The notes under the pieces are model-generated. The model was not told the origin of the DNA. It was given only the letters and a program-made list of their open reading frames with translations, and searched no databases. Made by a program: the position numbers and the translations under genes. From positions 848,001 through 912,000 of the forward strand of contig NZ_CP047095.1 in NCBI RefSeq assembly GCF_009806575.1: a stretch of 64,000 nt of DNA, read 5' to 3'. Numbering within the stretch: position 1 is the first letter of the stretch; the number at the start of each line of letters is the position of its first letter. The DNA is from Rossellomorea marisflavi (GTDB taxonomy: Bacteria; Bacillota; Bacilli; Bacillales; Bacillaceae_B). This document shows, in pieces, positions 25,602-33,262 of the stretch.

Positions 25602-27539
25602 ATGAAAATACTAGACGTAGACGGCTTTCAAAAGGGAATAACAGAAATAGAGGAAACCTTATCTTCTCAGAAAAAACAGGTGAAGCAGATCGAGAAGACC
25701 ATACAGGGCGTGACAGATCTAGAGGAGGCAATCAAGGGAAAAGGTGGAAACGCCATCCGGGATTTTTACCGCAGTAAGCACCTTCCCCTAATTGAACAGT
25801 ATCAGACATTTCTATCCGACTACCAATCCGTCATTAAGCAAATGAATGACGCACTTCAGAACCTGGAGCCAGCACCTGATGGGTTTATGAATGAAGGATT
25901 CTTGGAAAATGAATTGGAAGCAGGTCTTCGCCTCGCGAAGCAAACAACCGAACAACTCACAAGTGATGCCAACAATACGATACGAAGTGTATCCGACATC
26001 GTCACGCTTCCAAAGATTGAGGACGAAAACTGCGTGCAATATGTGGTCAAAGCTGAGAAGGAAATCGACCAAAGCATTGAAAAGCTGTATGAGTTCGACC
26101 ATGCTCAAACCGCTTCACTCTCATCACTTCAAGGGCAGGTCGATGCCTTGGAGAAACATATCATGCAGCTAAGTCCGGTTTTCAAAAAAATGGATTTCAA
26201 CCCAGTTTTATTACCTACAAAGGAGTTTAAGAGTAAAAAAGTAGAAGATATTGCATCAGAGCTCAGTGAATTTAAGATCAACCCTCATAATCCAGCGGAT
26301 AGTGCTGCCATTCTGGAGGGTGGTCTATTGGCACTCACTGATATCGTTATTGACCTCGTTGATACTCTTTATTACATGGTCTCTGATCCGTTTGGGTTTG
26401 CCCAGGGTATGTTTAACGCAGTCATCCATCTGGACGAGACAATTAAATATCTGTGGAATGATGTGAAGCAATCCTTTGAGGAAGAATTCATCCATGGAGA
26501 CCAGAGAAGCAGAGTGAGGTTTATTTCCTATTCTGGAGTCTATATTGCTGCCTCTATTTATGGAGTGAAAGGTACAGAGAAAGTCGGTACAGTAAGCAAG
26601 GCAGGAAGGATCAGTAATGCTAGTAAAAAAGGGACCAAGCAAAACATTCCCTACAATGTCATGAACACGACTGCAATAAAGGCTGCTGCCCACGACGGAA
26701 TTAAAAACTTCTTTGATTTATCGAAGGACGCCAATCGTCAACTGCATTCTTCGGAAATCGGTAAAAAGGCAAAGGAAGTAAACACGTACTCAGGAAAAAT
26801 TAATGATACGATTGGAAAGTCAAAAAATGTCTTGAATTCGGAAAAGTTTAGCACCAAAATGGAGAAAACGTATCAAAAAGTGGTATCAGGACCAGTTTCA
26901 AAAGCTGTTAATTTAGAGGCTTATTCTACGTTTGAGAAGCTAGTGATGAATGAGAATGGGAGCGTAAGGTTTACTGGGATTTCTGGGGATAGTAAGATAG
27001 GCACTAAGGGTACAGTTAAAGATAGTATTATAAAAGAAATTAAAGAAATTGATTTCGGAAAACATATAATAAAAGGTAAAAACGGAAAAAAACAGTTACT
27101 TCCAAATGCAAAGTATGTAACAAAAGATGATTATAAATATACTACCGATGAACTTGGGCGTATAGTCAATGTTGAGGCTCCTGAACTTATATTAAAAAAG
27201 GCTGATAGAAATAAATATGCACAAGCGAATGTAGGAGATAAAGATAGATTATCAGATGATGATGGTGGTCATTTAATAGGAGCTCAATTTAATGGCCCTG
27301 CTGATATAGATAATCTAGTACCACAAAATAGTCAGATTAATAGGAGAGGTGGAGTTTGGTATAATATGGAGACAGAATGGGCAAATGCATTAAAAGAGGT
27401 GCCTCCTAAGAAAGTCTCCGTTAATATTAAACCAATTTATTCAAGTAACTCAATGCGACCAGATTCATTTACTATAAAATATCAAATTGAAGGACAACGA
27501 AAAGTAAGGTTAGTGATACAAAATAAATCAGGAGGTTGA
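25602..27539 (+). CDS. LXG-domain toxin with C-terminal DNA/RNA non-specific endonuclease
   Basis: 645 residues. An N-terminal LXG domain (about 1-210, long helices, KILDVDGFQKGITEIEETLS) directs type VII secretion. A middle linker (about 210-500) follows, then a nuclease domain (about 530-645) with the Endonuclea_NS_2-like signature DDDGGHLIGAQFNGP and NLVPQNSQINR, where the DGGH histidine is the likely catalytic residue. Base use becomes clearly more AT-rich from about nt 26940, as expected for an exchangeable toxin tip. The same domain layout is that of B. subtilis YeeF. A YezG-type immunity gene follows 4 nt later, which supports the assignment. Predicted to kill competing cells by degrading nucleic acid. 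Confidence 0.9.
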   Translation: MKILDVDGFQKGITEIEETLSSQKKQVKQIEKTIQGVTDLEEAIKGKGGNAIRDFYRSKHLPLIEQYQTFLSDYQSVIKQMNDALQNLEPAPDGFMNEGFLENELEAGLRLAKQTTEQLTSDANNTIRSVSDIVTLPKIEDENCVQYVVKAEKEIDQSIEKLYEFDHAQTASLSSLQGQVDALEKHIMQLSPVFKKMDFNPVLLPTKEFKSKKVEDIASELSEFKINPHNPADSAAILEGGLLALTDIVIDLVDTLYYMVSDPFGFAQGMFNAVIHLDETIKYLWNDVKQSFEEEFIHGDQRSRVRFISYSGVYIAASIYGVKGTEKVGTVSKAGRISNASKKGTKQNIPYNVMNTTAIKAAAHDGIKNFFDLSKDANRQLHSSEIGKKAKEVNTYSGKINDTIGKSKNVLNSEKFSTKMEKTYQKVVSGPVSKAVNLEAYSTFEKLVMNENGSVRFTGISGDSKIGTKGTVKDSIIKEIKEIDFGKHIIKGKNGKKQLLPNAKYVTKDDYKYTTDELGRIVNVEAPELILKKADRNKYAQANVGDKDRLSDDDGGHLIGAQFNGPADIDNLVPQNSQINRRGGVWYNMETEWANALKEVPPKKVSVNIKPIYSSNSMRPDSFTIKYQIEGQRKVRLVIQNKSGG

Positions 27540-27543
27540 GAAT

Positions 27544-28023
27544 ATGAGTTTTGAAAATGAACTAAATGAATTATATAAACAGATAGCTCAGCAAGTTAAC
27601 GATTTAATTCCAATTGAATGGAGCGACTTTTATTTCAATGGAGAAGTGAAGGATAAAGAAGGGGGGGTATTCTTCTTTTTTACCCCTATTGACAGTAATG
27701 AACCAGTTTATTCTCATGATATCCCAGATATATATCCTATAGATGAGAGTGTCCATGATGAAGAGATGCATAAATTGTTTGAACTAACAGTTAAACTGCA
27801 ACAGGTTTTTATTGATAATGACCAAGAACCTTGGTTTTCAGTGACATTATTACTTAATGCATTGGGAAAACTAAATGTACATTTTGATTATACAAATTGG
27901 CATGAAAGTGAATTTGGTCCGGCAGCTAGAATTGAATATTTTGAATATAAATATGTAAGTCAAAATAAAGAACAGCTAAATTTAAAGTTAATAGAGAGAA
28001 TGAAAAAATTTGAAGAAAAGTAA
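27544..28023 (+). CDS. YezG/DUF600-family immunity protein
   Basis: 159 residues, start ATG 27544 after GGAGGTTGAGAAT, 4 nt downstream of the toxin. The block LYKQIAQQVNDLIPIEWSDFYFNGEVKDKEGGVFFFFTP is the opening of the YezG (DUF600) immunity family, and LLNALGKLNVHFDYTNW is also typical. It should bind and neutralise the nuclease tip of the LXG toxin in the producing cell. AT-rich like the toxin tip, so the two were probably acquired together. Confidence 0.88.
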   Translation: MSFENELNELYKQIAQQVNDLIPIEWSDFYFNGEVKDKEGGVFFFFTPIDSNEPVYSHDIPDIYPIDESVHDEEMHKLFELTVKLQQVFIDNDQEPWFSVTLLLNALGKLNVHFDYTNWHESEFGPAARIEYFEYKYVSQNKEQLNLKLIERMKKFEEK

Positions 28024-28029
28024 ACAATT

Positions 28030-28070
28030 AAGCACTTGGTTACCTTTTAGGCAACAGGTGCTTTTGTTTT
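28030..28070 (+). terminator. Terminator of the LXG operon
   Basis: AAGCACTTGGTT pairs imperfectly with AACAGGTGCTT, followed by TTGTTTTT, just after the immunity gene stop. Confidence 0.6.
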
Positions 28071-28170
28071 TGGTGAAGTAGGAACAACATGAATGAGACC
28101 AGTTTGAAATTTAGAAATCATGAAGGTAGTACCATCATGGAGTATTGATTTAATATTTGGATTAACTAAA

Positions 28171-28295
28171 ATGGGAAAACAGAGTTATTCAGTAATAATT
28201 GACGCTGGAAAAACTATAGGAACATGGGGAGAAAACTTATTAAAGTTTTATTATCTGAAGATGAAGTTATGTTATCAGCTTATCCAATAAAATAG
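28171..28295 (+). pseudogene. Remnant of a toxin C-terminus, frameshifted
   Basis: Reading from ATG 28171 gives GKQSYSVIIDAGKTIGTWGE in one frame. The sense then continues in another frame as KVLLSEDEVMLSAYPIK, ending at TAG 28293-28295, 15 nt before an intact small gene. The pattern (charged Gly-rich stretch followed by a V-L-SEDE-xxxSAYPxK end) looks like the tip of a polymorphic toxin of the kind kept as an orphan cassette. No LXG or other N-terminal domain remains. A further scrap (28089-28148) precedes it. Family not identified. Confidence 0.45.
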
Positions 28296-28310
28296 AAAGG
28301 TGAGATTATT

Positions 28311-28598
28311 ATGGATGTTTTAGAAGGATTTTTGCAGGCAGAAATCAATACACAGGAGTTATATGAAGATATAATGTCGTTTATAACTTCATATCATATC
28401 AGATGTGGAGAATTTGAAGGAAATGAATATATTATAAAAAAAATGGATCAAACAAATTTTATTTTATTTCCGGAATATATAGATGCAGATGGTGAAAGAG
28501 AAATAAACGGAGCAATATCAGTTTATAGAAACAACTTAATCAAAGAGATTAATAACTGTGCTCAGGTTAAAGGAATACAAGTAATTGATGTAAATTAG
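28311..28598 (+). CDS. Orphan immunity-like protein
   Basis: 95 residues, ATG 28311 after AAAGGTGAG. Acidic, with no membrane segment. Its position directly behind a broken toxin tip, in the AT-rich zone following the LXG operon, suggests an immunity protein kept as protection against relatives. I do not recognise the family, and the sequence alone does not prove the role. Confidence 0.5.
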   Translation: MDVLEGFLQAEINTQELYEDIMSFITSYHIRCGEFEGNEYIIKKMDQTNFILFPEYIDADGEREINGAISVYRNNLIKEINNCAQVKGIQVIDVN

Positions 28599-28831
28599 TA
28601 GTATCTGAAAAATCCTACTTAACTAATTAAAAGTAAGAAAGTGGTTAAATAATTTAGTGGAGAATATGAAAGAAGGCGTGAAAACAAAGTAGAAGTAAAA
28701 AAGTTTAAAGATGACCTTGATTGAACTGAACCCTGAATGGTGGACACTTGATAAAAGACCCCATTTGGGGTTTTTTGTGTTTAGAGATAACGCTATACTA
28801 TATCTATTCAATTCAGACGGGAGAACTATTT

Positions 28832-29257
28832 ATGAACAGACGTACTTTCAATCCAGATCAAATCAGACAGCTGGAAACAAATCCTCACGTAACCTCGGTA
28901 TCGGATTGTACCATCCAATACAACGGAGAGTTCAAGGTTCATGCGGTACGCGAGAACTTAGCCGGAAAACGACCAATTGAAATCTTTGAGGAGAGTGGCT
29001 TTGACTTATTGGTGATTGGTAAGCAAACGGCGAACGAAGCGTTGAAACGATGGCGCAGGACATATCGAATGTACGGGGAGGAAGGACTCCTGAATGATAG
29101 ACGTGGAAAATCAAATCTTGGTGGTCGACCAAAACAAGACGAATCCGTTGAACGACGTCTTGCGAAAGCAGAAGCACGGATCAAGTATCTCACGGCGGAG
29201 AACGAACTACTAAAAAAGCTCGAAGCTCTCGAAAGAGAGGCGAAACACCGTCACTGA
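28832..29257 (+). CDS. IS3-family transposase OrfA (element 1)
   Basis: 141 residues from ATG 28832. Helix-turn-helix protein (TANEALKRWRRTYRMYGEEGL) with a basic stretch and a C-terminal leucine-zipper-like helix (RRLAKAEARIKYLTAENELLKKLEALE), as usual for OrfA. It binds the IS ends and becomes the N-terminal part of the OrfAB transposase after a -1 frameshift at 29212-29218. An upstream in-frame extension to 28748 lies in the IS end and lacks a ribosome site. Confidence 0.85.
   Translation: MNRRTFNPDQIRQLETNPHVTSVSDCTIQYNGEFKVHAVRENLAGKRPIEIFEESGFDLLVIGKQTANEALKRWRRTYRMYGEEGLLNDRRGKSNLGGRPKQDESVERRLAKAEARIKYLTAENELLKKLEALEREAKHRH
29212..29218 (+). other. Programmed -1 frameshift site, element 1
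   Basis: Slippery heptamer A-AAA-AAG in the orfA phase (codons CTA AAA AAG). Slipping back one base opens the orfB phase, which is free of stops from here (ARSSRKRGETPSLTATERY) into the integrase domain. Confidence 0.7.
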
Positions 29258-29286
29258 CAGCAACTGAGCGATATCAGGCCATCAAT

Positions 29287-30159
29287 ATGGTCGTACAGAA
29301 ATTATCATCCGGTCGGTTCGTCACAGAACTTTGTACGCTTGCCGAGGTGAGTCGCAGCGGCTATTACGCCTGGCTTGCGCGTAGAGACATTGATTCCCTT
29401 CGGGAAGAACGTGACTATGCGGATTATCTACTTCTAAAACGTGTTCACGATCGTCACAACGGGAGGCTCGGCTATCGCGGTCTTTACATGGAGATACTTG
29501 ATCTTAGTGGTGTACCGATGAACCATAAACGTATCCTTCGCCTTATGCGGAAGTTCGGGATCGTGACGAAAATCCGTAGGCAGAACGCCTACCGTAAACT
29601 CGCCAAGGCGACGTATGAACATAGGACTGTGCCTAATCACCTGAACCGTCGGTTCAACCAAGAAGAGCCGGGCAAGGTTCTCGTCACAGACATCACCTAT
29701 CTTCGAATCGGGTCTGGTCAAAATGTCTATCTCTCTTGTGTGAAAGACGTCGCTACACGTGAAATTCTGGCACATCATGTATCGACTAGCCTCCGTATGG
29801 AGCTCGTTCTTCATACGACGAAAAAGCTTGAAGAACGACTTCAAGGAAATATCCACCCAGAAGCCATGATACATTCCGACCAAGGATTCCATTATATACA
29901 TCCTGCTTATCAGGCACGCATCCGTGAGATGGGAATGGTTCAATCTATGTCCCGTCGTGGAAACTGCCTCGACAATGCGCCGATGGAATCATTCTTTGGG
30001 CACTTGAAAGATTACGTTGATTATTCATTAGCATCTGACCTCGATGAGGTCTGCGCCATGGTCGACGCATATATTGATTATTACAATTGCGAACGCAGAC
30101 AATGGAAACTCCAAAAAATGACTCCGGCACAATACCGGAGTCATCTCATAGCAGCTTAA
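29287..30159 (+). CDS. IS3-family transposase OrfB, DDE integrase domain (element 1)
   Basis: 290 residues from ATG 29287; the natural product is probably an OrfAB fusion made by frameshifting. An HTH_21-like region (LGYRGLYMEILDLSGVPMNHKRILRLMRKFG) precedes the rve integrase core. Catalytic residues: D in LVTDITYLRIG, D in MIHSDQGFHYIHP, E in NAPMESFFGHLKDY. The core is intact, so the element may still be active. Confidence 0.9.
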   Translation: MVVQKLSSGRFVTELCTLAEVSRSGYYAWLARRDIDSLREERDYADYLLLKRVHDRHNGRLGYRGLYMEILDLSGVPMNHKRILRLMRKFGIVTKIRRQNAYRKLAKATYEHRTVPNHLNRRFNQEEPGKVLVTDITYLRIGSGQNVYLSCVKDVATREILAHHVSTSLRMELVLHTTKKLEERLQGNIHPEAMIHSDQGFHYIHPAYQARIREMGMVQSMSRRGNCLDNAPMESFFGHLKDYVDYSLASDLDEVCAMVDAYIDYYNCERRQWKLQKMTPAQYRSHLIAA

Positions 30160-30304
30160 ACAATAAAGGTGCTTTTATTAAATTGTCCAAACTATAGGGC
30201 TCAGTTCAGATTGGCTAATGCCTTTCAAGGTTTCTTTTTTGTTGGGGGGGCTACCTAGTGCCGAATGAACCGCTAATTATTTATAAAATACAGATAAGCA
30301 TTGT

Positions 30305-30529
30305 ATGCTTAGAAGGGAGTACTTGAATACTCCAGTTTCAAGAGTTTTATACTCAGATATAAAGTTAGCAGATGGGACAATCGAGAAGCAGGCTAGATAT
30401 GTAAGGGAAGTTACATTAGACTCAAACATAGGTATTGATAAGTTTAGTGGTTCTCCTACAAATTTTATGACGGTACTAACCGATAAGTATGGGAATCTAG
30501 TTACCACTATACCAGGGGTGATAAAATGA
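30305..30529 (+). CDS. Toxin C-terminal fragment without delivery domain
   Basis: 74 residues, frame 30305-30529, with no clear ribosome site of its own (GAAGGGAG lies inside the frame) and a stop 21 nt upstream. The sequence (SRVLYSDIKLADGTIEKQARYVREVTLDSN) resembles the small beta-rich tip of polymorphic toxins, but I cannot name the family. It overlaps the next gene by 4 nt (ATGA), the usual coupling of a toxin tip and its immunity gene. Probably a displaced toxin cassette cut from its N-terminal part. Confidence 0.4.
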   Translation: MLRREYLNTPVSRVLYSDIKLADGTIEKQARYVREVTLDSNIGIDKFSGSPTNFMTVLTDKYGNLVTTIPGVIK

Positions 30530-30885
30530 AACTAATCGGAAGCAAACAGGAACAGGATTTCAGAAAGGTGTTAGAAGGTTCGAACATTGTTTCGGCTCAA
30601 GATGGTAAAGCAGAAGCAATAATGAATGTGTTAAGAACTACTTTTGGAGAAGTAAAAAGTGCATATATTTTAAATTGGACACCTGACCAAAGCGAAGACA
30701 TATTCACTATTTTAGTTAACCTTGATAGAATTGCTAAAATTGAAATTAGTAGAGTCAATCATTCGGAAGTTCCTATAATTGAAACTTTTAATCTGAAGGA
30801 TTTTCAAAGAGGGTTAAGTAAAATTTTTCAAATTAAATTAGCCGTAGCGATTGATTTAGCGAAAAAGGAACATCAAAACGGTTAA
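30526..30885 (+). CDS. Putative immunity protein
   Basis: 119 residues, starting in the ATGA overlap with the preceding toxin fragment and preceded by AGGGGTGAT. Mixed alpha/beta and soluble (SIVSAQDGKAEAIMNV-type opening, VNLDRIAKIEISRVN). The role is inferred only from position: it is followed by an intact terminator, making 30305-30932 a self-contained toxin-tip/immunity unit. No family recognised. Confidence 0.5.
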   Translation: MKLIGSKQEQDFRKVLEGSNIVSAQDGKAEAIMNVLRTTFGEVKSAYILNWTPDQSEDIFTILVNLDRIAKIEISRVNHSEVPIIETFNLKDFQRGLSKIFQIKLAVAIDLAKKEHQNG

Positions 30886-30902
30886 ATCAGTATTGTGAAA
30901 CC

Positions 30903-30938
30903 TTGATTGGCTATATGCCTTTCAAGGTTTTTTACTTT
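30903..30938 (+). terminator. Intrinsic terminator
   Basis: CCTTGA-TTGGCTATATGCCTT-TCAAGG followed by TTTTTTAC. It is a near-copy of the terminator split by insertion sequence 1, and the start of another copy (ACCTTGACTGGCTTTG) is seen at 33112-33127. Confidence 0.75.
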
Positions 30939-30984
30939 AAGATCTTTATAGTTAAAAGTAAAATGACTTTTGAATCAAAAACTC

Positions 30985-31062
30985 ATGATGGTTAGCAAAC
31001 ATACTAGTTTGGCACCTGAGCAACTAAAGAATACTTATTTAAATGTGAAATTAACTCAATAA
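30985..31062 (+). pseudogene. Last codons of another toxin tip
   Basis: A short frame reads VSKHTSLAPEQLKNTYLNV, then KLTQ and a TAA, followed 3 nt later by the AAAGGAGG ribosome site of an immunity-like gene. Only the C-terminal end remains; the text is protein-like but too short to assign. Confidence 0.3.
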
Positions 31063-31302
31063 TCAAAGGAGGTATTTTAATTGGAAACTATATTTAGCGA
31101 TTTTATTAAACTTGAAACAGTTGATGAAGAGGTTATTTTAAAATATAAGGATAAATGGACTTCTGTCAATAAAATAGACAGTGAAAAATGCAAATAACTT
31201 TATCTAAAAGCCCTACCGCACTACGTTTGGTGGGGCATGAAAAACCATCAATCCAACTGGAGGATTGATTCTTTTTCACGCCAAACGAGTATAAGTTGGA
31301 AT

Positions 31303-32184
31303 TTAAAGCAGAAGTTCATGGTTATGGTTTCGCTCAAATTGGTTAGGGGATTGGTAGCCTAATGCAGAATGTTTTCGTCTCTCATTGTACTGGTTTGAAA
31401 TATAGTATTGAACTGATTTTTCCGCCTCCGTGAGGGTCTTGAACTTGGTACGGTAGATCCATTCCTTTTTAAGTGTCGCATGAAAAGATTCAATACAGGC
31501 ATTGTCATACGGATCTCCTTTTCGGCTCATACTGAGCTGAAAACCATGTTGCTTCAGTACCTGCACATAGTCATTTGAACAATATTGAGTGCCACGATCT
31601 GAGTGGTGAATAAGATTTCCATCCGGATTTCTGGTTGTGATTGCCATTTCGAGTGCACGTAAAATAAGGATTGTCTTCATGGACGTCCCGAAACTCCAGC
31701 CGACAATCTTTCGTGAAAATAGGTCCATAATGGAGGCAAGATAAAGCCACCCTTCGATCGTCCGAATATAGGTGATATCCGCCACCCATATCGTATCTGG
31801 TGTAGGGGCCGTGAAATTCCTCTTAAGTAAGTTAGGATAGACCTTCAGGTCATGGTCCGAATCAGTGGTCACGACATACTTTCTTAATGGGATGGCTCGA
31901 AGATCTATATCTTGCATATATCGGGCCACAGTCTTTTGTGAAATAGAGTATCCCCACTCAATCAAATCCTGATGAACCCTGGGACTCCCGTATGTCCCAA
32001 AACTTTCATGGAAGGATTGCGCTATCTTTTGTTTCACTTCGTTTTTTAGGCGTTGCCTTTCGGTGTTCGTTTCGTTTTGACGGTTTAGCCACTTATAATA
32101 ACCACTGGTTGAGACATTGAGAACCTGGCACATCTTCACCACCTTGTGTTCATCCGAATGAGATTGAATGAACTGATATTTCAC
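31303..32184 (-). CDS. IS3-family transposase OrfB (element 2)
   Basis: 293 residues. HTH_21 region (YGSPRVHQDLIEWGYSISQKTVARYMQ) then the rve integrase core with D in IWVADITYIRT, D in IHHSDRGTQYCS and E in NACIESFHATLKKEWIY: a complete DDE triad. The nominal GTG start overlaps the orfA stop; the working enzyme is expected to be an OrfAB fusion by -1 frameshifting at 32214-32220. Intact. Confidence 0.9.
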   Translation of the reverse strand: MKYQFIQSHSDEHKVVKMCQVLNVSTSGYYKWLNRQNETNTERQRLKNEVKQKIAQSFHESFGTYGSPRVHQDLIEWGYSISQKTVARYMQDIDLRAIPLRKYVVTTDSDHDLKVYPNLLKRNFTAPTPDTIWVADITYIRTIEGWLYLASIMDLFSRKIVGWSFGTSMKTILILRALEMAITTRNPDGNLIHHSDRGTQYCSNDYVQVLKQHGFQLSMSRKGDPYDNACIESFHATLKKEWIYRTKFKTLTEAEKSVQYYISNQYNERRKHSALGYQSPNQFERNHNHELLL

Positions 32185-32474
32185 ATGTGCCTTTTGGAGA
32201 AGATGTGCATGGCCTTTTTTAGGATTTCGTTCTCCTCTTGAAGCTCCTTCATTTGTTTTTCGTGCTGTTTTTTTAGAGCTTCCAATTCAGAGGACGTAAT
32301 GTACTCCTTAGGTGCGTTGGCAGCATCGATTTTTTGCCTATATTGGTTAACCCATCGGTTAACAGAGGAATAATGAAGATCAAGTTCAAAAGCAAGATCT
32401 GTAGCTTTTCGGCCATCCTCCACAACCATCTTCGCTACATATTCTTTGTACTCACTTGAATAATGTTTAACCAT
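32181..32474 (-). CDS. IS3-family transposase OrfA (element 2)
   Basis: 97 residues. Helix-turn-helix (KATDLAFELDLHYSSVNRWVNQY) and a C-terminal coiled helix (SELEALKKQHEKQMKELQEENEILKK). CTA-AAA-AAG at its end provides an A-AAA-AAG slippery site (minus strand, 32220-32214) leading into the orfB phase (GHAHLLQKAHVKYQF). Preceded by AAAGGACGTGTTCAC. Confidence 0.85.
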   Translation of the reverse strand: MVKHYSSEYKEYVAKMVVEDGRKATDLAFELDLHYSSVNRWVNQYRQKIDAANAPKEYITSSELEALKKQHEKQMKELQEENEILKKAMHIFSKRHM

Positions 32475-32718
32475 GTGAACACGTCCTTTTTAGAAGGTAA
32501 GTAAATTGTATGGATTTTCAATTCCTTGTGTCCACTTTTAAGACTAACTTTATAAACTTCCTGAAGAGTTAATAGAAATATGGAAAAAATATGGTTTTGG
32601 TACTCTCGTAAATGACTTTTTAAAAGTTATTAACCCAGACGATTATTTATGACCCAATCGAAGATACTATGACTTACGGTAACACTATTATAAGAGTTCC
32701 AATTCAGAGGTGATGTCC

Positions 32719-33105
32719 ATGAAAATCAAAATAATAAAAAATGTAGAGAAATATAATGACCAGATTGTAGTAAGCTTTACTTCTGAGTTTGGTGGTGGAA
32801 AAGCTAGGTGGAATGGAGAAAATCCAATAGAAGGTCGAGAATATTTTGTCGAGCTAGAAATACCAGATACAGTAGAGTGGAGAAAAGATGTTACTAAGTC
32901 GGTCAAAGAGCAATACTGTATTAAAAGTGATGGAAACTCCACAATTATAGTTTGTAAAGTTGAAACATTATTTGAGTATGGGTGTTGTGATTTTAGAATT
33001 GGATCAAGTATAGTTACTCTTGATATCGAGGGAGAACCTTATCCGAAAGGAACATTTGTTGAGATAAGTTCTCAGAATCTCATTTTGTATGATATAGACT
33101 TGTAA
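32719..33105 (+). CDS. Putative immunity protein (family not recognised)
   Basis: 128 residues from ATG 32719, with GAGGTGAT (32707-32714) as ribosome site; ATG 32713 and GTG 32710 in the same frame are less well spaced. Beta-rich (YNDQIVVSFTSEFGGGKARW, EYFVELEIPD, SIVTLDIEGEPYPKGTFVEI), reminiscent of small OB-like folds. AT-rich and placed at the end of the toxin-remnant zone, just before a partial terminator copy. Immunity role is inferred from place only. Confidence 0.45.
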   Translation: MKIKIIKNVEKYNDQIVVSFTSEFGGGKARWNGENPIEGREYFVELEIPDTVEWRKDVTKSVKEQYCIKSDGNSTIIVCKVETLFEYGCCDFRIGSSIVTLDIEGEPYPKGTFVEISSQNLILYDIDL

Positions 33106-33161
33106 TTTTTTAACCTTGACTGGCTTTGTCTATTTACATCTGGATTTGCAGATAACGTTTA

Positions 33162-33226
33162 TTGACAACCTCAAAACAATTCACTACAATATGTTTAAAT
33201 GTTTAAACGTTTAAGTTATTAAACAT
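33162..33226 (+). promoter_or_regulatory. Sigma-A promoter with ArsR-type operator
   Basis: TTGACA (33162-33167), 17-nt spacer, TACAAT (33185-33190), directly followed by ATGTTTAAATGTTTAAACGT with TTAAG and TTATTAAACAT (33190-33226): stacked inverted repeats of TTTAAA/TTAAAC. A matching site lies upstream of the second dehydrogenase (34459-34486), and an ArsR gene lies between them. Confidence 0.75.
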
Positions 33227-33262
33227 AAAAAACTAATCATAAGAAAAGGAAGGGATCCAACC

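Larger units (their letters stand above)
28722..30208 (+). mobile_element. IS3-family insertion sequence 1
   Basis: About 1487 bp bounded by imperfect terminal inverted repeats: left TGAACTGAACCCTG..GTGGACA, right (read inward) TGAACTGAGCCCTA..TTGGACA. A 3-bp direct repeat GAT flanks both ends (28719-28721 and 30209-30211). Inside are orfA and orfB, with an A-AAA-AAG frameshift site and a DDE integrase core. It sits inside a terminator hairpin (see the split terminator). Confidence 0.88.
28712..30227 (+). terminator. Intrinsic terminator split by insertion sequence 1
   Basis: Joining the flanks across the element restores CCTTGA-TTGGCTAATGCCTT-TCAAGG followed by TTTC and T6 (left arm 28715-28720, right arm about 30225-30230). 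This is almost the same as the intact terminator at 30903-30932. The element entered the loop just after the left arm, duplicating GAT. Confidence 0.65.
31156..32551 (-). mobile_element. IS3-family insertion sequence 2
   Basis: About 1396 bp, with orfA and orfB on the minus strand. Ends are imperfect inverted repeats (left GTCAATAAAATAGACA; right, read inward, GTCTTAAAAGTGGACA). A direct repeat ATAAA (or TAAA) flanks it at 31151-31155 and 32552-32556. It interrupts an immunity gene. Its transposase differs clearly from element 1, so the two insertions are independent. Confidence 0.85.
31081..32652 (+). pseudogene. GAD-like-domain immunity gene split by insertion sequence 2
   Basis: TTG 31081 follows AAAGGAGG. 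The left part reads METIFSDFIKLETVDEEVI, then LKYKDK, up to 31155. After the element the frame resumes at about 32557 as LPEELIEIWKKYGFGTLVND, then FLKVINPDDYL, and stops at 32652. The join YKDK-LPEELIEIWKKYGFG..NPDDY matches the start of GAD-like (DUF1851-associated) immunity proteins. The family is normally longer, so the gene is also cut or frameshifted at its 3' end. Non-functional as it stands. Confidence 0.65.

Noticed and set aside
28711-28980. Plus-strand frame of 89 codons over the left IS end
   Set aside because: Out of phase with orfA and crossing the inverted repeat; orfA from 28832 explains the region.
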